DNA of 64,000 nt, taken from the NCBI GenBank assembly GCA_034437755.1, contig DAOTTV010000078.1, positions 1 through 64,000 on the forward strand, read 5' to 3'. This document shows, in pieces, positions 58,693 to 64,000 of the stretch; position 1 is the first letter of the stretch, and every line of letters starts with the position of its first letter. The position numbers were made by a program, and so were the translations under genes. Under the pieces are notes generated by a model, which was given only the letters and a program-made list of their open reading frames with translations, had not been told where the DNA came from and did not search any database. Source of the stretch: JAUZRW01 sp034437755. GTDB taxonomy: Bacteria > Chloroflexota > Anaerolineae > Aggregatilineales > Phototrophicaceae.

Positions 58693-61251
58693 ATGTTCCG
58701 AGCAAATTGGCGCTACGACAAGCGTATCATCTTGGCCGGCTTTGCGGGGATCAGTGTCCTGATCTTACTCGCGTTCTTCAGTGTTGCTTACATCGGCGCG
58801 GAGGGTCGCCTGTTGATGCCGCTGGACGATGTGTACATTCATTTTCAGTATGCCCGCCAGCTCGCCAGCGGGCAAGCATACGTCTATAATCCGGGGCAAG
58901 CGCCCACCTCCGGCGCGACGAGCTTTCTCTATCCCTATGTGCTGGCGGCAGGTTACGTGATCGGCTTTCGTGGTTTATGGCTGGGCTTGTGGGCCATGCT
59001 CATCGGCGCACTTGCCCTATTCGCCGCCCTGATCGCGGTTTACCGCCTGTGCCAAGCCATGAAAGCCCCGCAGTGGCTGGCACTCCTGACGACGATCACA
59101 TTTGCACTCAGCGGCTCGATTGCATGGCATTTCATGTCTGGTATGGAAACGGGCGTGATGATCGCGCTCTCGCTCTGGACGTTGCTCTTCGTCGTCGAGA
59201 AGCGGTTGATGCCTTTCGTCGTCGTCGCCACGTTACTCACACTCACCCGCCCTGAAGGCGGACTGATGGCAGGGGTTGCATCAGTCACCTTGCTCTTGCG
59301 CTTGTGGGGAACAGCCCGCACCGACACGCAACAGATGCGCCCTCGCTGGCAGTGGCTCGCCCTCGCCCTGCCAATCCTCGCGCTCGGCATACAACCGATT
59401 GTGAACGGGCTGATCACTGGCTCAACAGTTGCGACGGGCAATCAAGCCAAGTCGATCCTCGCCACAGTGCCGCCGGATTGGGGCGTGATTATCACGCGCA
59501 TTCGCGATAATTACGTCCGTATGTGGCGCGAGTGGTTGACCGGCACCGCCCCCGCCGAAGGCTTGTATCTACCGCCCCTGCTGAGCAGTATCGCGTGGGT
59601 GACGGCGCTGGGCTTACTCTTCAAGCGGGGGTGGCGGCTCATCGGGCTGATGTTGATTGGCTGGTGGGTGGGCATCGCTGGCGCGATCGCCACGCTGGAC
59701 ACCGCATTCTGGCACTTCAAGCGCTATCAGATGCCCTTGATGGCGCTCTTTGTGCCGGTGGCGGCGTGGGGCTTGACGTGGCTCTGGCAAGGGATGCACA
59801 AGCGTAAGCCGACACGATCGATGTTGCTTGTGCGCTACGGGATATACGGGTATGCGGGCGTGCTGATGCCGATCATCGCGGGGGCATTGCTCGTGCAATA
59901 TCTCGGTTATTATCACCTGAACGTGACGTATGTCTATCAGCAACCGTACCAGATGGCGCAGTGGATACAGGACAACACGCCTACTGATGCAGTGATTGCC
60001 GTACACGATGTCGGCTTGATGCGCTATACCGGCGGGCGCACGACACTTGATATGGTCGGGCTGACGACCCCGACAGCGGCGGCGTATTGGCGCAACGGCC
60101 CCGGTAGCGTGGCGGAATACCTGATGGCTGAACAGCCGGATTACATCGCGAGTTATGGTTACGGTCACGGCTACGGACTCGCCTATCTGGCTGACACGGC
60201 GCTATATGGTCAAGCTCTTGCAGAATTTCACATTGATGATTGGCAGAGAGCGTCTAACGTAGCCCTCGCCGCCGATACACAGGGCATCTATGCGCCGGAT
60301 TGGGATCAGATTTTATTCAACGGACTGGCGAATGACCGTGAGCGGACGGTGCAAGCGGATTTGACCTCACCCTATGCTAACAATCCTGATAACGCGCCGT
60401 TGTTCACGCTCGATGTCGGCAACATTGCTAGCGAACACGCCGGCGCGTATGAGTGGCACGCGACCTATGACGGGCAATCGGTTTTCATCTCAGAAGTGCG
60501 CGATTTTCAGGATGGTGATGCTGGCGTTATCGATAGCTATCGCCTGATTGACGCATACGAACAGTTCACCGTTCGCGTTTCTGCGCCGCCGCCTGACGAT
60601 GCACTCGTGTTGATCACGCGCTTGCACGCCTCAGCGCGTGGCACACTCGACATTTATGCTGATGGCGAGCCAATCGACACGCAATGGATTCCGGAGATGC
60701 CCGGCACATGGGTCACAATCAGCACCCGCATCCCGACAATACACCTGCATAACGGTGCTGTGACAGTGCGTATCGTGCCGCAAATCGCAGACGGGTATTA
60801 TATGCCAGCCCAGCACGTCATACGCCTGCAAGATAAGCCGCAGTGTTGCCAGCAAACGCGCACCCATTATCAAGACAACACGGTTCGTCTGACGGATTAC
60901 AGAGTGCAGACGATCGACGGGCGTTTACACGTCCAGACGACATGGCAGGCAAGTGGCGACAACTACGGCGATTACCGTGCCTTTTTGCATCTCTACGACG
61001 ACCGCGACCAGCCACCGATCGCCCAGTGGGACGGGTATATTGGTGGTATGCCGATTGGTAATTGGATAGAGGGGTCGTTTACAGGTACAATGATAATCGA
61101 CCTAACAACCGTACCCGGTGGCACATATCCGATGGCAATTGGCTTCTACAATCCGACTGATCCAACTGACCGACTTATCGCGACGAGTGACGCACTGGAC
61201 GTAAGCGCCGATGGTCGGCTGTGGATGACAAACGTTAGGATACTGGACTGA
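58693..61251 (+). CDS. Large membrane protein with GT-C glycosyltransferase-like N-terminus
   Basis: The 852-residue product has about ten membrane helices in its first 450 residues and a hydrophilic, extracellular C-terminal part of about 400. Early on it has Asp45-Asp46 in MPLDDVYIHFQYARQLASGQ and the TSGATSFLYPYVLA loop. This placement of an acidic pair before the first loop is typical of GT-C transferases that use lipid-linked sugars. The C-terminal domain looks beta-rich. The donor and acceptor are not known. The xdhC gene overlaps its stop by 1 bp. Confidence 0.75.
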   Translation: MFRANWRYDKRIILAGFAGISVLILLAFFSVAYIGAEGRLLMPLDDVYIHFQYARQLASGQAYVYNPGQAPTSGATSFLYPYVLAAGYVIGFRGLWLGLWAMLIGALALFAALIAVYRLCQAMKAPQWLALLTTITFALSGSIAWHFMSGMETGVMIALSLWTLLFVVEKRLMPFVVVATLLTLTRPEGGLMAGVASVTLLLRLWGTARTDTQQMRPRWQWLALALPILALGIQPIVNGLITGSTVATGNQAKSILATVPPDWGVIITRIRDNYVRMWREWLTGTAPAEGLYLPPLLSSIAWVTALGLLFKRGWRLIGLMLIGWWVGIAGAIATLDTAFWHFKRYQMPLMALFVPVAAWGLTWLWQGMHKRKPTRSMLLVRYGIYGYAGVLMPIIAGALLVQYLGYYHLNVTYVYQQPYQMAQWIQDNTPTDAVIAVHDVGLMRYTGGRTTLDMVGLTTPTAAAYWRNGPGSVAEYLMAEQPDYIASYGYGHGYGLAYLADTALYGQALAEFHIDDWQRASNVALAADTQGIYAPDWDQILFNGLANDRERTVQADLTSPYANNPDNAPLFTLDVGNIASEHAGAYEWHATYDGQSVFISEVRDFQDGDAGVIDSYRLIDAYEQFTVRVSAPPPDDALVLITRLHASARGTLDIYADGEPIDTQWIPEMPGTWVTISTRIPTIHLHNGAVTVRIVPQIADGYYMPAQHVIRLQDKPQCCQQTRTHYQDNTVRLTDYRVQTIDGRLHVQTTWQASGDNYGDYRAFLHLYDDRDQPPIAQWDGYIGGMPIGNWIEGSFTGTMIIDLTTVPGGTYPMAIGFYNPTDPTDRLIATSDALDVSADGRLWMTNVRILD

Positions 61252-62105
61252 TGGCAGATGATCACCGCGTTGTATACGAAGCACTGGTACAAGCGACCGA
61301 AAACGGCACCCCGTCAGCGCTCGCGACCGTGATTAGCACCACCGGCTCGATGCCGCGCCACGCTGGCAGTAAGATGCTCGTCTACGAAAGTGGCGCGATT
61401 GTCGGCACGGTGGGCGGTGGCGCGATGGAAGCTGACGTGATCGCCACTGCACAGGACGTTATACAGGCGCAACAGGCACAGACCGAAACCTATCGGCTCA
61501 ACAGTTTATCAGCGGGTGACCCCGGCATCTGTGGTGGCACAGCGACAATCTTCATTGAACCGGTCGCCATCGCGCCGACGTTGCTGGTGGTCGGTGGCGG
61601 GCATGTGGGCAAAGCACTGGCGGAACTGGGCAAGTGGATGGGGTATCGCGTGATTCTAGCGGACGATCGACCGGAGTTTTGTCATGCCGATTATGTACCG
61701 GGACTGGATCACTATCTCGTCAGCGCTCCCGCAGACATTCCCGAACAGGTCACGATCACATCGCAGACGTACATCGCGGCGGTGACGCGCGGCTTGCCCG
61801 TCGATCAAACGCTGATTCCGGCTTTACTGGCAACCCCTGCCGCTTACATCGGGCTGATTGGCAGTCAGCGGCGATGGACACTGACGGTGAAACATCTGCG
61901 CGAGCAAGCCGGTCTATCTGACGCGCAATTGGCGCGGGTGCGCGCACCGATCGGACTAGAACTAGAAGCGGAGACGCCGAAAGAGATCGCGCTCAGCATC
62001 CTGGCAGAAATTGTCATGATCCGGCGCGGCGGCACCGGTCAGCCGATGCAATGGTTAGGTGATGTTGAAGCCGCATCATCATCCGCATCAGACGAAACAT
62101 CATAG
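61251..62105 (+). CDS. XdhC/CoxI family molybdoenzyme maturation factor
   Basis: XdhC-type proteins deliver sulfurated Mo-cofactor to xanthine dehydrogenase-like enzymes. The 284-residue product has the N-terminal part VISTTGSMPRHAGSKMLVYESGAIVGTVGGGAMEADV (core STTGSMPRHAG and GGGAMEADV) and a Rossmann C-terminal domain with LLVVGGGHVGKALAELG. The FAD subunit gene of a molybdenum hydroxylase, 1.1 kb downstream, supports the role. It begins with ATG on the stop of the large membrane-protein gene. Confidence 0.92.
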   Translation: MADDHRVVYEALVQATENGTPSALATVISTTGSMPRHAGSKMLVYESGAIVGTVGGGAMEADVIATAQDVIQAQQAQTETYRLNSLSAGDPGICGGTATIFIEPVAIAPTLLVVGGGHVGKALAELGKWMGYRVILADDRPEFCHADYVPGLDHYLVSAPADIPEQVTITSQTYIAAVTRGLPVDQTLIPALLATPAAYIGLIGSQRRWTLTVKHLREQAGLSDAQLARVRAPIGLELEAETPKEIALSILAEIVMIRRGGTGQPMQWLGDVEAASSSASDETS

Positions 62106-62148
62106 CGAACGGTCACTCAATCAGACATGCGGTCATTCAGGAATTGTC

Positions 62149-62781
62149 GTGGTTAAATTATTGGTAGTCAGCGATACGGTGATGGCACCGCTGGAAAATA
62201 CCGCCAATCTGCGGCGACGATATAGAGATATTGATGTCATTGTCAGTTGTGGCGATATGCCGGGGACGTATCTCGATTTTATCTCGACTATTTTAGGCAG
62301 GCCCTTATTGTATGTGCGCGGGAATCACGATGAGATGTATGATACGACCCCGCCGGGTGGCACTAATCTACATGAGAATTACATCGAGTTTATGGGAGTA
62401 AGGTTCATTGGATTAGAGGGATCAATCCGCTATAATCGGGGAAAGATTCAATATACGCAGATGGAAATGCGGGCAAAAGTGTTGCGGCTTGCGCCACATT
62501 TGCGCTGGCGGCGCTGGCGCAAAGGGTACGGGGTCGATGTCTTTGTCGCCCATTCGCCCCCGCGCGGTATCCACGATATAGAAGATGATTACCCGCATCG
62601 CGGTTTTGATGCTTTCATCAATTTCATGGATTGGTATCGTCCGCGTTATATGCTACATGGTCATGTTCACACGTGGGATCGACGTAAAGAGACCGACACA
62701 CAATATAAAGCAACCCGCGTGATTAACGTTAATCCGTACATAGTACTTGAAATAGACCCAATAGTAGGTGAAGACTCATAA
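62149..62781 (+). CDS. Metallophosphoesterase
   Basis: The 210-residue product has the calcineurin-fold motifs in order: VVSDT, VSCGDMPGTYLDF, VRGNHDEMYD, VFVAHSPPRG and MLHGHVHTWD. The first motif has Asp but no His (the usual DxH), as in a known subgroup with VSDxV. The GTG at 62149 is chosen because AGGA precedes it; an in-frame longer frame would lie inside xdhC. It stands between xdhC and the HEAT-repeat gene. The substrate is unknown. Confidence 0.87.
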   Translation: MVKLLVVSDTVMAPLENTANLRRRYRDIDVIVSCGDMPGTYLDFISTILGRPLLYVRGNHDEMYDTTPPGGTNLHENYIEFMGVRFIGLEGSIRYNRGKIQYTQMEMRAKVLRLAPHLRWRRWRKGYGVDVFVAHSPPRGIHDIEDDYPHRGFDAFINFMDWYRPRYMLHGHVHTWDRRKETDTQYKATRVINVNPYIVLEIDPIVGEDS

Positions 62782-63206
62782 TGTACACGCCACAAGAAAT
62801 CCAAAAACGCTTGAAAAGCCAGAACGCCGATGAACGGCGCGTCGCGATGGTGATGATCGGCAAAGCACGTCACTATCACATGCTCCAGCAATTAATCGAC
62901 GCGATGTATTATGATCTCGATACCGATGTACGGGCGATGGCGGCGTGGGCAATTGATATGATGGGCAGTGTTGATGCGATTCCGGCGCTGATTGATGCCA
63001 TGTACGATCCATCGTTCAGCGTGCGCTCGAACGCGGGCTGGGCGCTGGTGCATCTGGGTAATCGCTTCATCCCCCAGTTAGTCTTGCCGGAAGTCATCGC
63101 CGTCCTGCGCGATGAAGACCACGCCCCCGCACGGCAGATGGCCTACCTGATTTTATCGCGCATCCACGACCGACAAGCACGCGAAGCCATTGACAATTAC
63201 TGGTAA
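62781..63206 (+). CDS. HEAT-repeat protein
   Basis: The 141-residue product is all-helical with two or three HEAT-type repeats (TDVRAMAAWAIDMMGSVDAI, SFSVRSNAGWALVHLGNRF and a final part HAPARQMAYLILSRI). HEAT proteins bind other proteins. Its ATG overlaps the TAA of the phosphoesterase gene, so they are co-translated. A link to molybdoenzyme assembly is suggested only by position. Confidence 0.85.
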   Translation: MYTPQEIQKRLKSQNADERRVAMVMIGKARHYHMLQQLIDAMYYDLDTDVRAMAAWAIDMMGSVDAIPALIDAMYDPSFSVRSNAGWALVHLGNRFIPQLVLPEVIAVLRDEDHAPARQMAYLILSRIHDRQAREAIDNYW

Positions 63207-63232
63207 GTTAACATCGGAGACATCACGAGCGC

Positions 63233-64000
63233 ATGTGGACTCAATATTATAGTGTGAGCACAATCGACGAAGCTCTTGCCCGACTGGCAGAATACGGCGA
63301 CCGCGCCCGTATCATTGCCGGCGGGACAGATATTTTAATTGAACTGGAACAGGGTAAACGTCCTGATGTTGCAGCCTTGATCGACATCACGCGCATCCCC
63401 CAGCTTGATAATATTCGCATAGATGATGGCATGGTGACGATCGGCGCGCTGGTCAATCACAATCATATTGTCGATAGCGAGATTATCCGCCAGCACGCCT
63501 TACCACTGGCACAAGCCTCGTGGGAAGTCGGCGCGCCCCAGATTCGCAATCGAGCGACAGTTGCCGGCAATCTGATCACCGCTTCGCCGGCTAACGATAC
63601 GATCGTGCCGTTGATGGCGCTCTCGGCAGAAGTCGTCTTACAATCCGTCGCTGGCGAGCGCGTCGTGCCACTGAGCGATTTCTACAGTGGTTTTCGGCAA
63701 TCTGTCATGCGCCCCGATGAAATGCTAACAGCGATTCGTTTTCCGGCCCTAGCTAGTAACCAGCGCGGTATGTTCATCAAGCTGGGGCTACGCCGCGCAC
63801 AGGCGATTTCGGTCGTCAACACAGCTGTTGTTATCACGCTCGATGTCGATCAGCGCGTGACGCACGCCGCTATTGCGCTGGGGAGTGTCGCGGCGACGAT
63901 CATCCGTGTGCCTGCCGCCGAAGAAGCCCTGATCGGTCAGCACTTGACTGCTGATGTGATCGCACAGGTCGCACGCCTTGCCGGTGATACCCCCACGCCC
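63233..64000 (+). CDS. FAD-binding subunit of a molybdenum hydroxylase (CoxM/XdhB-like), cut by window end
   Basis: The frame is open for 256 codons to the right edge, so the 3' end is missing. It has IIAGGTDIL near the start, then QIRNRATVAGNLITASPANDT and GFRQSVMRPDE, all typical of the FAD domain of CO dehydrogenase, xanthine dehydrogenase and relatives. The ATG at 63233 has only a weak CGGAGAC about 10 bases upstream. xdhC, the phosphoesterase and the HEAT gene precede it in the same direction, forming one likely operon. Confidence 0.93.
   Translation, partial: MWTQYYSVSTIDEALARLAEYGDRARIIAGGTDILIELEQGKRPDVAALIDITRIPQLDNIRIDDGMVTIGALVNHNHIVDSEIIRQHALPLAQASWEVGAPQIRNRATVAGNLITASPANDTIVPLMALSAEVVLQSVAGERVVPLSDFYSGFRQSVMRPDEMLTAIRFPALASNQRGMFIKLGLRRAQAISVVNTAVVITLDVDQRVTHAAIALGSVAATIIRVPAAEEALIGQHLTADVIAQVARLAGDTPTP

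Overview
The window looks like a chromosomal segment of a bacterium of the phylum Chloroflexota, probably the Anaerolineae side. The main reasons are a complete coenzyme F420 gene cluster, an F-type ATP synthase gamma subunit with a helix-hairpin-helix tail, single-layer-envelope style lipoproteins and adaptors, and many GTG/TTG starts. The assignment is inference from gene content; no database was searched. Gene density is high and most genes lie in short operons with overlapping start and stop codons.

Layout. 1-3.7 kb: the end of the ATP synthase operon (atpA 3' end, atpG, atpD, atpC) closed by a strong terminator. 3.7-5.7 kb: an MreB-like gene, a small transposon-like element, and rex with its own predicted operator. 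5.8-13.3 kb: a MacB-type export operon (two HlyD adaptors, an ATPase, two permeases), a small unknown gene and a GbsR/MarR-like regulator. 13.3-17.1 kb: tRNA-Leu(TAG), then the folding and proteolysis set tig-clpP-clpX. 17.1-27.4 kb: a metal-dependent hydrolase, an AAA+ ATPase, a degenerate receiver protein, glgB, an EEP-family phosphodiesterase, dinB, typA and an M23 peptidase.

27.4-35.2 kb is the most unusual region. A 506-residue protein built from about six 42-residue repeats, a shoulder-like domain and a helical tail resembles eukaryotic major vault protein. Divergently beside it lie three surface-anchored proteins that mix solute-binding folds (SBP type, OpuAC type, Leu/Ile/Val type) with a von Willebrand A domain, with no transporter permease nearby. 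35.2-44.1 kb: a CaiB-type CoA-transferase, a Suv3-like RNA helicase, an MFS transporter, proline dehydrogenase, an FtsB-like protein, a membrane protein, a YgfZ-like protein and guanylate kinase. 44.4-51.1 kb: folD, an operon for oxidised or damaged purines (8-oxoguanine deaminase-like, Nudix, nucleoside deaminase), a thioesterase, an MhqO/MhqD-like pair and a Mug-type glycosylase. 51.4-58.6 kb: a GT2 glycosyltransferase, two unknown genes and the F420 cluster (npdG, cofE, a separate FbiB-C-like flavoprotein, cofD, cofC and a luciferase-like F420-dependent enzyme). 58.7-64 kb: a large GT-C type membrane protein, then xdhC, a phosphoesterase, a HEAT-repeat protein and the start of a molybdenum-hydroxylase FAD subunit cut by the window end.

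Four short non-coding elements in two families (165/163 bp and 138/184 bp) carry terminal inverted repeats and are flanked by 8-bp direct repeats, perfect in three of the four. They are miniature inverted-repeat transposable elements. Both copies of the second family sit just upstream of a biosynthetic gene (folD and npdG) in the same orientation.
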